A DNA stretch of 64,000 bases, taken from the NCBI RefSeq assembly GCF_029490015.1, contig NZ_CP120468.1:868001-932000 (forward strand), read 5' to 3'. Positions within the stretch are counted from its first letter, which is position 1. Every line of letters starts with the position of its first letter. Under the pieces are notes generated by a model. That model worked only from the letters and a program-made list of their open reading frames with translations, was not told the DNA's origin and did not search any database. Source of the DNA: Halobaculum limi. GTDB lineage: Archaea > Halobacteriota > Halobacteria > Halobacteriales > Haloferacaceae. The position numbers were made by a program, and so were the translations under genes. Below, one piece after another: positions 17,023 to 24,325 of this stretch.

Positions 17023-18519
17023 ATGCACACGCGCCGGCGGCGTTCGATCCGGACTGCGGCCGCAGTCGTTACGACGGCGGTGCTTCTCGTCGTCGCTGCA
17101 GGTGTCGCCGCGGCCCACAACGTCGGCGCGACCCGCTACGACGCGCCGATTCCGCCGCTGTTGCTGTTCGGCGGGGCCGCCGCGACCGTCCTGCTCTCGG
17201 GGGTGGTGCTCGCACTCGGCGAAGAGGTCGACTGGCCACCCGTGGTGACGCGAGTGGTCGACGCCGTGGCCGCGGTGCGCGTTCGTCCGCTTCCGACACT
17301 TGCGCGGACGGCGCTCCGCGTCGGCTTTCTCGTCACGTTCACCGGAGCCATCGCCCACGGAATCGTCGGCCCGACCTCGGCGGCCGAGAACGCGGCGACG
17401 GTCGTCGTCTGGTCGCTGTGGCTGCGCGGACTCGCCCTCGTCGCCACGCTCGCAGGGAACGTCTGGCCGACGCTGTCGCCGTGGCGGACGGTGTACGACT
17501 GGCTGTGCCGACTCGAAGGCGAGGAGATTCGCGTGGTCGGTCCAATCTCCGACCGCGTCGCCGACGCGGTCGCGTTCGTCGGGTTCGTCGTCGGCGTCGG
17601 CGTCCTCGCAACGCTGACCACCGCCCCGCGCAGTCCCCGCGCGACCGCCGGTCTCGTCGCTGCCTACGCCGCCGTGATGCTCGTGGGCGGCGTCTGCTTC
17701 GGTCGGACGTGGTTCGACAGAGCAGACTTCGTCGGGGCGTTCTACCGCGTCCTCGCTCGCGTCGCGCCGCTGTCTGCGGTCGACGCGGACGCGGCGAAGT
17801 CGAAAGAGACCCCCGACGCTGCCGGCTACCGACTCCGCGCTCCGTGGGCGGGCGCGACACACCCGGTCGCGAACGGGTGGGGCGTCGCACTCGCCGTCGC
17901 GACGGTGTACGTCGTCAGTTTCGACGGCTTCACCAACACGCCGGAGTTTCAGACGCTGCTCGACGGTCTCCGAGCGGCGACGGGTATCGGCTCCGCGGTC
18001 AGTCTGCTCGTGTTCACCGTCGGGTTCGGCCTGTTCGTCGGGTCGTTCCTCGCGGTGGCGGGGCTGGCCGCACGACTCGGCACGACCGGCGAAAGCGGCC
18101 CCGTCCCCTCGACTGACGGCGGCGACAGTGCGGACCGCTCCACTGCCGGGACGGTGTCCGCGGCGCGAGCGTTCGCGCCGACGCTCGTTCCTATCGCCGC
18201 CGCGTACGAGGTCGCCCACAACTACCCATACGTCGCGGCGTCGCTGGGGCAACTCGCGTCGCTCGTGGCCGACCCCCTCGGCGTGTCGGTCGGTTCAGTC
18301 GATCCGCTCGCGTGGCTCCCGCTGTCAGCGTTCTGGGCGAGTCAGGTGATTCTCGTCGTCGTCGGCCACCTCGTTGCGGTCGTCGCTGCGCACGCGGTCG
18401 CCAGCCGACGCTACCCCGAGCGAACGCTCGTCGCACACGCGCCGGTGCTCGTCGCGATGGTCGCGTACACGGTCGTCTCGCTGTGGATCGTTTCGCGGCC
18501 GGTGGTGACGTTCGGCTGA
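17023..18519 (+). CDS. Large polytopic membrane protein
   Basis: The 498-residue protein has a signal-like first helix ending in AAHNVG and then about ten further transmembrane segments. The start AAHNVGATRYDAPIPPLLLFGGAA resembles a widespread family in actinobacteria and haloarchaea, often labelled fenitrothion hydrolase-like, whose members begin with AHG-x-x-R-x-D-x-P-x-P. That label is not experimentally secure for archaea, so I call it only a membrane protein. Conserved-looking histidines occur in AAAYEVAHNYPYVA and VVGHLVAVVAAHAV. It is divergent from the propeller gene with 104 bases between, and converges on the DsbA-like gene. Confidence 0.82.
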   Translation: MHTRRRRSIRTAAAVVTTAVLLVVAAGVAAAHNVGATRYDAPIPPLLLFGGAAATVLLSGVVLALGEEVDWPPVVTRVVDAVAAVRVRPLPTLARTALRVGFLVTFTGAIAHGIVGPTSAAENAATVVVWSLWLRGLALVATLAGNVWPTLSPWRTVYDWLCRLEGEEIRVVGPISDRVADAVAFVGFVVGVGVLATLTTAPRSPRATAGLVAAYAAVMLVGGVCFGRTWFDRADFVGAFYRVLARVAPLSAVDADAAKSKETPDAAGYRLRAPWAGATHPVANGWGVALAVATVYVVSFDGFTNTPEFQTLLDGLRAATGIGSAVSLLVFTVGFGLFVGSFLAVAGLAARLGTTGESGPVPSTDGGDSADRSTAGTVSAARAFAPTLVPIAAAYEVAHNYPYVAASLGQLASLVADPLGVSVGSVDPLAWLPLSAFWASQVILVVVGHLVAVVAAHAVASRRYPERTLVAHAPVLVAMVAYTVVSLWIVSRPVVTFG

Positions 18520-18534
18520 CCGGTGTGCGGTGAC

Positions 18535-19176
18535 TCAGCGAGACGTCTCGATGGCTGCCTCGATGTTCGAGAACGTCGGTTGCTCGATGAACGTCCCGTT
18601 GACGAACACCGCGGGCGTCCCCCTGACGCCGCGTTTGGTCCCAGTTTCCCTGTCCGACTCGACGACCGGGCGGTAGCGATTGGATGTGGCCGCGGCGACC
18701 ACATCGTCGGGGGTCGCGCCGACCTCCTCGGCGAGCGACGCCAGCAGGTCTTCGCTGTACTGCGCGCGACCGTTCGACCATCCCTCGGTGAACAGCAGGT
18801 GGACGAACTCGAAGAACGCCTCCGTTCCGACGGTGTCTTGGACCGCGCGGGCGGCGCTCGGAACCTGCCACGACCAGCGGTCGTCGACCGGGATGGGGAA
18901 GTCGTAGTGTTCGTGGCGAACCGTTCCCTTCTCGATGTAGTCGGCTTCGAGGTCTGGGAGGACCTGCGTCGCGAACGTCTGACAGTGTGGGCAGACGAAG
19001 TCCTCGAACGTCGTGATGGTGACCGCGGCGTCTGGGTCGCCCCGGACGGGACGCGGGAGCGACTGGACTCTATCACCACCGCCCTGCTCGCCGAGACACC
19101 CGGCGAGACCGGCGGCCGAGACGGCCGCGACCGCCGAGAGTGCGCGCCGTCGGGTGAACGAGTCGGGAGCGTGCAT
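18535..19176 (-). CDS. DsbA-family thiol oxidoreductase lipoprotein
   Basis: The 213-residue protein is a predicted Tat-exported lipoprotein: TRRRALSAVAAVS followed by the lipobox LAGC (Cys27). It carries a thioredoxin-fold DsbA/DsbG-type domain with the active site CPHC (Cys62 and Cys65 in FEDFVCPHC). The cis-proline loop is in RGVRGTPAVFVNG and a helical insert lies between. It probably makes or shuffles disulfides in exported proteins at the outer face of the membrane. The ATG at 19176 was chosen because it begins the signal peptide. Confidence 0.92.
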   Translation of the reverse strand: MHAPDSFTRRRALSAVAAVSAAGLAGCLGEQGGGDRVQSLPRPVRGDPDAAVTITTFEDFVCPHCQTFATQVLPDLEADYIEKGTVRHEHYDFPIPVDDRWSWQVPSAARAVQDTVGTEAFFEFVHLLFTEGWSNGRAQYSEDLLASLAEEVGATPDDVVAAATSNRYRPVVESDRETGTKRGVRGTPAVFVNGTFIEQPTFSNIEAAIETSR

Positions 19177-19240
19177 ACCCAAACGTAGACGCGTCGACCC
19201 CAAACACGGTTGTGGTACGGTCGTCGAACGTGACGGCGAG

Positions 19241-19921
19241 TCAGAACTGGTCGAGTGCCGACTGTTCGGCGGCGGCGAGGAGGTCGTCGCAGGTACTCCA
19301 CGAGCGGCGGGCACACGCGGGCAGGTCACCCTCGCGGTCGACGTACGCTGTGAGGAACGCCCGCGTGTTCGGATCGGAGGGGTAGCCGCTGCCGACGCCG
19401 TCGTAGCCCCGGTCGCGGTAGCGAGCGTCTAGGTCCGCCACGACGCGGTCGCGCTCCACTTTCGCGACGACGCTCGCGGCGGCGACGACGGGGTACGACT
19501 CGTCGGCGCCGTGTTCGGCCGTCACGTCGAGGCGACAGCCCGATTCGCCGTCTCGTGCGGTCTCTGCGGCGACGGCGTCAGCGACGCGGGTTCCGAATCT
19601 GGACTCGCTCACGTCGCCGGCGTCGACGACCGCACGGTCACCCTTGCGGGCCAGTTGTGCGAGTGCTTCCGCCTGTCCGGCGACGGTGAGCGTGTTCATG
19701 TCCGTCGCGGGGTCGTCGATGCGGTCGACGGTGACGTGCGCGACGGCGACCGCCACCCGGTCGTCGTCGCGGAGGGCGGCGTCGAGTTCCTCGCGGCGGG
19801 CCAGGGTGAGCCGTTTCGAGTCGTCGACGGCCTCCGGGATAGCGTCGGGGTCCGCACGGACTGCACCCGCCACCATCGGACCCAACACGGGACCTTTCCC
19901 CGCCTCGTCTGCGCCGAGCAT
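19241..19921 (-). CDS. rnhB: Ribonuclease HII
   Basis: RNase HII removes RNA from RNA/DNA hybrids and single ribonucleotides in DNA. The 226-residue protein starts MLGADEAGKGPVLGPMVAGAV, carrying the first two catalytic acids (Asp5, Glu6). Further motifs are VDDSKRLT, VVDAGDV and a VVAAASVVAKVERD block that includes the later catalytic Asp. Length fits archaeal RNase HII. A GCTTTTGC element lies about 28 bases upstream on the minus strand, consistent with a leaderless start. It sits downstream of pus10 on the same strand. Confidence 0.95.
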   Translation of the reverse strand: MLGADEAGKGPVLGPMVAGAVRADPDAIPEAVDDSKRLTLARREELDAALRDDDRVAVAVAHVTVDRIDDPATDMNTLTVAGQAEALAQLARKGDRAVVDAGDVSESRFGTRVADAVAAETARDGESGCRLDVTAEHGADESYPVVAAASVVAKVERDRVVADLDARYRDRGYDGVGSGYPSDPNTRAFLTAYVDREGDLPACARRSWSTCDDLLAAAEQSALDQF

Positions 19922-19993
19922 AGTTCAGGGTCCACGAGCGACGGCAAAAGCGTGCGGTTCGCGGGCGGGTCGGCGAGTGAGGCGGCGGACTGA

Positions 19994-21355
19994 CTACTCG
20001 TCGTCGCCGAGGAAGAACGCCTCGTCTTCGAACGCCTCCGCCTCCCCCTCCACGGCGAGGACGTCCAGCGCCGTCACCTCACTCTCGACGCCGAGCAGTC
20101 CCGCGAGACTCGGTTCGGTTCGGCCCTCGTCGCCGGAGATGAGTTCCTTGATGTAGAGGCCGCCGTCGCCGTGGACCTCGACGGTGGCGTGGCGGGCGTC
20201 CTCCAGTTCCGCCGTCACCTCGCGGGCCGTCCGAGTGCGCGTCAGCGACGCACGGCGATGGTCGACCCGGTTGGGCGTGTACTGCTCGATAGTCGCGCCG
20301 TCGAGGTCCGCGACGGCCGCTGCGAGTTGCTCAGCGGTCACGTCGTCTGCGAACTCGACGGCGGCGCGGTAGCGCTTCGTCGCCTCGAGTTCTTTCACAC
20401 GCTCGACCATCTCGTGGGAACACAGGCGAAGCCCTTCGACCTCCACCTTCCCGTCGGCGAAGGCGTTGATGTCGGCTTCGAGGCGTTCGACGTCGATGTC
20501 GCGGCGGCGTGGCTCGTCGACTTCGATGACGAACGGGCGGCCCGTCCCGAGCATCAGGGCGTCCACGTCCTCTCGCCCCGCGCCGTGGAAGGTGGACTCG
20601 ACGCCCTCCATCACGTCCTCGACGACGGGCGCGGTGAGTTGCTCGACGCTCTCGGGGTACAGATAGCCGGACCCGTCGCAGGTGTCACACTGCTCGCGGC
20701 CTTGTCGGCCGGAGCCACGGCAGTCAGAGCAGGGCCACTCGGTCTGCGGGATGTCGCGCTCCAGTTTTCGGTAGCGACCGTAGACGTGGGCGGAGTTGAC
20801 CGTCGCTTCGACGCGGTCGGCGTCGACGTCGAGGAGGAACTGGACGTGCGGGCGGTCGAAGTCCACCTCGGTTTCGGTCACCTGTCCGACGCGCTTGCCC
20901 ACCTCGCGGTTGAGTTCCTTCCGGAGCGGTTCGCCCGCGTCGGGCGAGAGGCCGGCGTCCTCGCGCAGGAGTCGGTCGTTCTCCTCGGCCAGCGGCGGGA
21001 CGCGCGTGCCGACCTGGTACGTCGAGTAGTTGTAGTCGGCGACGGCGTCGGCGGCGCGTTCGGCGAACTCGTCGACGCGCTCGAATACGCCCTCACACAC
21101 CCAGCAGTCCTCGCCTGCACCCGGCTCGAAGTCCGTGTCGTCCGCGAGGGCGACGGCGACGCGGAGGCCGTGGCCGCGGTCGTGGTTGCCGAGGCCGAAC
21201 GAGCGCTCGGCGAACGGACGGCCGAGACAGTGGTCACACAGCGGTCCGGTCGCGAGCAACGCCCGCGCGGTGTCGAGGGCGTCGGCGAACGCCGCCTCGT
21301 CGGGGTCCGCGTCCGCGTCCGCGTCGGCGACGGTGTCGGCGTCGGAGTCGGTCAT
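19994..21355 (-). CDS. pus10: tRNA pseudouridine synthase Pus10
   Basis: Pus10 makes pseudouridine at tRNA positions 54 and 55 in archaea. The 453-residue protein has an N-terminal THUMP/zinc part (CDHCLGRPFAERSFGLGNHDRG) and a second cysteine pair (CWVC). A CSDCRGSGRQGREQCDTCDGSG segment follows that looks like two CxxC...CxxC zinc knuckles. The catalytic domain then has REDVDALMLGTGRPFVIEV, where the Asp before ALMLGTGRPF is the expected nucleophile. Pseudouridine 54 is the substrate of TrmY, encoded at 41.5 kb here. The acidic N-terminal run of Asp and Ala is a haloarchaeal feature. Confidence 0.95.
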   Translation of the reverse strand: MTDSDADTVADADADADPDEAAFADALDTARALLATGPLCDHCLGRPFAERSFGLGNHDRGHGLRVAVALADDTDFEPGAGEDCWVCEGVFERVDEFAERAADAVADYNYSTYQVGTRVPPLAEENDRLLREDAGLSPDAGEPLRKELNREVGKRVGQVTETEVDFDRPHVQFLLDVDADRVEATVNSAHVYGRYRKLERDIPQTEWPCSDCRGSGRQGREQCDTCDGSGYLYPESVEQLTAPVVEDVMEGVESTFHGAGREDVDALMLGTGRPFVIEVDEPRRRDIDVERLEADINAFADGKVEVEGLRLCSHEMVERVKELEATKRYRAAVEFADDVTAEQLAAAVADLDGATIEQYTPNRVDHRRASLTRTRTAREVTAELEDARHATVEVHGDGGLYIKELISGDEGRTEPSLAGLLGVESEVTALDVLAVEGEAEAFEDEAFFLGDDE

Positions 21356-21485
21356 ACCCGCCCTCGTCGCGGCGGGCGGTAGGCCCTTTCGGTCGCGGGC
21401 GAGCGCGGGGCTGGTGAAACGAAGCCGAGCGAAGAAGTGGGTGGTTTACAGCCCCTCGCCGACGGGTGTGGCGGTTCGGGCTTCG

Positions 21486-21827
21486 CTACTCGCCGACGGG
21501 CGTTGCGGCACGGTCGGCGCTATCGGGCGGGACAGACCGCACGGCGGCGACGCTGACGTCGTTGACGCCGAACTGCTCGGCGAGTGCGTCGGCGACGGCG
21601 TCGGGCGAATCGCCGACATCGGCGGCGAGTGCGACCGTGGCCTCGACTTCGACGGTGAGGTCGTTGAGGCCGGGCTGCAGGCCGCAGATGGCGAGCGACT
21701 CGACCGCGTCGACGGCGTCGGCGCGGCGGAGGTTCGTCTCAGCGCCCTCGGCGAGGTCGCCGGGGGCCGAACGGGACACTGCGATGGTCAAGCTGGCGTC
21801 GGCCAGTCGATGTCGGTGGACCGACAT
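21486..21827 (-). CDS. Small acidic protein of unknown function
   Basis: Starting at ATG 21827 this gives 113 residues. The frame has strongly GC-rich third positions and a plausible acidic composition. It has a conserved-looking core: LAICGLQPGLNDLTVEVEATVALAADVGDSPDAVADALAEQFGVNDVSVAAVRSV. That core could be a small alpha/beta fold with alternating strands. GGGAG lies four bases before the ATG and may act as a ribosome binding site. The frame can be extended to a GTG at 21968, but the extra 47 residues look non-coding. No family recognised. It could be the second gene of a minus-strand pair with the ORF at 21978-22166. Confidence 0.6.
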   Translation of the reverse strand: MSVHRHRLADASLTIAVSRSAPGDLAEGAETNLRRADAVDAVESLAICGLQPGLNDLTVEVEATVALAADVGDSPDAVADALAEQFGVNDVSVAAVRSVPPDSADRAATPVGE

Positions 21828-21977
21828 AGACTCCCTGCGCGACTCGAACGCGACTGCGGGCCTTCCCGGGGAGCGGGTCGGCCGCGTGCGGCGGGCTGAC
21901 GGGTTCGAGGTGACCTGAACGGTAGGTGGAGAAGGGTGTCCGCCTCCGCTCGGGTCGACCCCGAACACGTCGCCGCG

Positions 21978-22166
21978 TTACGCGGCGATGGAGACGGACG
22001 GTACGTACGCAGAGGCGTTCCCCTTCCCTGCGCCGATAGTGGTCCGATTCGCGGTCGCCATCGGCGCGGCGAACGCGGCGGACCCATCGGCGGCGGCGAC
22101 CGACCACCACGCATACCCGTCGGTGCCTGCTGGCACGCGGGCGATTGGAGTGGTGTGGTCGGTCAT
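21978..22166 (-). CDS. Possible 62-residue protein
   Basis: A short frame (MTDHTTPIARVPAGTDGYAWW...) runs from ATG 22166 to a TAA. On this strand a GGAGG sits seven bases before the ATG (22174-22178), and an AT-rich ATTAATAATT lies about 45 bases upstream, so a short leadered transcript is plausible. The rest is rich in Ala, Ser and Thr, with two Trp and no motif. A competing plus-strand frame (21988-22215, 75 residues) has equally good codon use, so the assignment is uncertain. Confidence 0.4.
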   Translation of the reverse strand: MTDHTTPIARVPAGTDGYAWWSVAAADGSAAFAAPMATANRTTIGAGKGNASAYVPSVSIAA

Positions 22167-22206
22167 CGGGGTGCCTCCGGTGTCGTACCCTGCACGAGAA
22201 TGGGTG

Positions 22207-22217
22207 AATTATTAATA
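22207..22217 (-). promoter_or_regulatory. AT-rich promoter-like element
   Basis: ATTAATAATT on the minus strand (ATTATTAAT on the plus strand) is among the most AT-rich stretches of this GC-rich region. It could serve the small minus-strand ORF at 22166. Confidence 0.4.
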
Positions 22218-22248
22218 GTTCCGCAGGGGTGTCTCACGCTAGCATACC

Positions 22249-22260
22249 GGGAATATTCCC
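22249..22260. promoter_or_regulatory. Perfect 12-base palindrome upstream of the tfb leader
   Basis: GGGAATATTCCC is a perfect dyad about 21 bases upstream of the CTTATGA TATA-like element at 22281-22287. The position suits an activator or repressor site for the tfb transcript. Confidence 0.45.
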
Positions 22261-22313
22261 CGGTTTTCGGTGGCGGTACTCTTATGAGAGATACTTGAGT
22301 TGAACGTATCGGG

Positions 22314-22445
22314 ATGCCGGAATACGAATACCGTGGGCCCGAGACTGGTGACTCTCGCTCGCCCCCCTCAGACGGCTGGGGTACGACGACGTCTAGTACG
22401 AACACCGCAGCGGAGGTCGCGGTGGCTGAGCGAGTGATCCAGTGA
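22314..22445 (+). CDS. Short leader ORF overlapping tfb
   Basis: An ATG at 22314 lies about 30 bases after the TATA-like CTTATGA, the normal leaderless distance. It opens a 43-residue frame (MPEYEYRGPETGDSRSPPSD...) ending at TGA 22443-22445. Its stop overlaps the GTG start of the TFB gene (GTGA), and that GTG has no ribosome binding site of its own. This arrangement suggests that translation of the leader delivers ribosomes to tfb. The peptide is hydrophilic and matches nothing I know. It may have no function beyond coupling. Confidence 0.5.
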   Translation: MPEYEYRGPETGDSRSPPSDGWGTTTSSTNTAAEVAVAERVIQ

Positions 22446-23389
22446 CGACCCGACGACGAGAGCGGGATCACACCGAGGAACACGACGCAGAACACGTCGA
22501 CCCGGAGGACCTCGACGACGAGGAACTCGTCCGGACCGACGAGGGCGAACTGATCCACGAACCAACGGGCCTCATCATCGAGGAAGACAACGTCGACCGC
22601 GGGCCGGAGTGGCGCGCGTTCAACGCGACCGAACGCGACCGCAAGAGCCGCGTGGGGTCGCCGATGACCCAGACGATGCACGACAAAGGTCTCACCACCA
22701 GCATCGACTGGCGCAATCGCGACGCGGGCGGTCGGCAACTCTCGGCGGAGAAACGCTCTCGGATGGAGCGACTGCGGACGTGGCAAGAGCGTATCCGCAC
22801 GCAAGACGCCGGTGAGCGCAACCTCCAAGTCGCGCTCTCAGAGATCGAACGAATGTCTTCGGCGCAAGGCGTGCCGAAGTCCGTCCGAGAGGTGGCGTCG
22901 GTGATGTACCGCCGCGCACTCTCGGAGGACCTCATTCGCGGACGTTCTATCGAGGCGATGGCGACGGCGTCGCTGTACGCCTCCTGTCGCCAAGAGGGGA
23001 TCCCTCGGTCGCTCGACGACTTCGTCGGCGTCTCGCGGGTCGGTCGCCGCGAGATCGCACGAGCGTACCGCTACATCTCCGGCGAACTGAGTCTCGCGCT
23101 CAGGCCCGTCGATCCGGCCGAACACGTCCCGCGGTTCTGCTCGGAACTGGACCTCTCCGAGGAGGTGAAACAGCGGGCGACGCGGATCGTCAACGAGACG
23201 ACCGAGATGGGACTCCACGCCGGGAAGTCGCCGACGGGATTCGCGGCCGCCGCGATCTACCTCGCGTCGATGCTGTCGAACGACAAGCGCACGCAGTCGG
23301 ACATCGCGGACGTCGCCGACGTGACGGTCGTCACCGTCCGCAACCGATACAAAGAGCAGATGGACGCGATCGAGATCGGCACGCTCTGA
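22442..23389 (+). CDS. tfb: Transcription initiation factor TFB with a cysteine-less zinc ribbon
   Basis: TFB (archaeal TFIIB) bridges TBP-bound promoters and RNA polymerase. The 315-residue protein keeps the B-reader/linker region (DNVDRGPEWRAFNATERDRKSRVGSPMTQTMHDKGLTTSIDWRN). It also keeps both cyclin repeats, the first around AMATASLYASCRQEGIPRSLDDF and the second around GFAAAAIYLASMLSN with a C-terminal HTH (IADVADVTVVTVRNRYKE). The N-terminal ribbon, which normally carries CxxC...CxxC, reads DPED...HEPT here, so all four zinc ligands are gone. Only one start is possible, a GTG overlapping the stop of the leader ORF. Haloarchaea carry many TFB paralogues for alternative programmes, and this one is likely specialised. 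Confidence 0.92.
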   Translation: MTTRRRERDHTEEHDAEHVDPEDLDDEELVRTDEGELIHEPTGLIIEEDNVDRGPEWRAFNATERDRKSRVGSPMTQTMHDKGLTTSIDWRNRDAGGRQLSAEKRSRMERLRTWQERIRTQDAGERNLQVALSEIERMSSAQGVPKSVREVASVMYRRALSEDLIRGRSIEAMATASLYASCRQEGIPRSLDDFVGVSRVGRREIARAYRYISGELSLALRPVDPAEHVPRFCSELDLSEEVKQRATRIVNETTEMGLHAGKSPTGFAAAAIYLASMLSNDKRTQSDIADVADVTVVTVRNRYKEQMDAIEIGTL

Positions 23390-23423
23390 TCGGATTTCAG
23401 CGCTGATACTCTCGCGGTCGCTC

Positions 23424-23430
23424 TTTTATA
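23424..23430 (+). promoter_or_regulatory. TATA box of the DICT-domain gene
   Basis: TTTTATA is centred 32 bases before the ATG at 23459 but only 14 before the in-frame GTG at 23441. The ATG is therefore the better start. Confidence 0.65.
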
Positions 23431-23458
23431 TGCACCCGCTGTGGCGAGTAGTGACTCG

Positions 23459-24247
23459 ATGGTGTTGGACGCGCAGTTCGAGACGCTCGCGGCGGCACAG
23501 CCAGCCGACAGACACCTGACGGTGGTGCGCCGCGACGGCGGAACACCGCTCGACTCGATGCTTCGCAGACTGTTCGCTGACCAACCCGTGTCGGTGAGTG
23601 GCGACCCCGCCACGACCGGGGCGGCGACGGCGGACGACGACGTCGCGGTCCTCGTCGAGGACGGCGAGGTCTTGGCGACGTCGCCGTTGGCGGCGTTGGA
23701 ACGGGCCATCTTGCTCGTCAACTCCGACCTGTACACGACTGGCACGCTACCGCTCGCGGATGCGGACCTGCCGACGGTGCTCACCGAGTTGGCGGACGTG
23801 CCGTTTCGCCTCCGGGGGTACCCGCTGGCGCACAAGGAGAAACTGCTGCTCATCGCGATGAGTCGCCAGATCGAACTCCGGGCACACCGCGCCGACGCCG
23901 GGGAACTGCACGCCTCCTTCCAGCAACTGTCACGGGTCAACGACGAGGTGGGGACGCGCCGAACGTACCGCTCGCTTGCTGAGGCCCCCGTCGACGTCCA
24001 CGTGTACGGCGAACCCGACTGGAACCCCGAGTCCGCGCTCGACGTGACCGCACACACGGGCTACGGTACGGGCTACAGCGACTCGTGGTTCGTCGTCTTC
24101 GACCCGCCGGCGTCGGCGGTCGAACGAGACGTGACCCCAGTTGGCCTCTTGGCACTCGAAACGGAGCCACGTGTGTGGCGGGGAATCTGGACGTTCAGAC
24201 CCGATGCCGTCTCCGACCTCGCCGAGACGATCCGACGACAGCTGTAA
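23459..24247 (+). CDS. DICT sensory domain protein
   Basis: This is a 262-residue soluble protein. The middle and C-terminal parts resemble the DICT domain found with diguanylate cyclases and two-component systems, here as a stand-alone haloarchaeal form. Characteristic stretches are REKLLLIAMSRQIE-like (HKEKLLLIAMSRQIELRAHR), FQQLSRVNDEVGTRRTYRSLA, and a final GLLALETEPRVWRGIWTFRPD. No output domain is fused, so it may sense a signal and act through a partner. It directly follows tfb, which leaves a regulatory link possible but unproven. Confidence 0.82.
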   Translation: MVLDAQFETLAAAQPADRHLTVVRRDGGTPLDSMLRRLFADQPVSVSGDPATTGAATADDDVAVLVEDGEVLATSPLAALERAILLVNSDLYTTGTLPLADADLPTVLTELADVPFRLRGYPLAHKEKLLLIAMSRQIELRAHRADAGELHASFQQLSRVNDEVGTRRTYRSLAEAPVDVHVYGEPDWNPESALDVTAHTGYGTGYSDSWFVVFDPPASAVERDVTPVGLLALETEPRVWRGIWTFRPDAVSDLAETIRRQL

Positions 24248-24325
24248 GCGACTGCTCGGCCACACGCACGGCTGCGACGCCTCTCGAACCGGAACGCTTT
24301 CGGATCGATTCATCCACCCGCACCT

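Noticed and set aside
21988-22215. 75-codon plus-strand ORF (METDGTYAEAF...)
   Set aside because: Codon use is acceptable, but no promoter or ribosome binding site fits. The opposite-strand ORF has GGAGG and an AT-rich promoter, so I kept only that one at low confidence.
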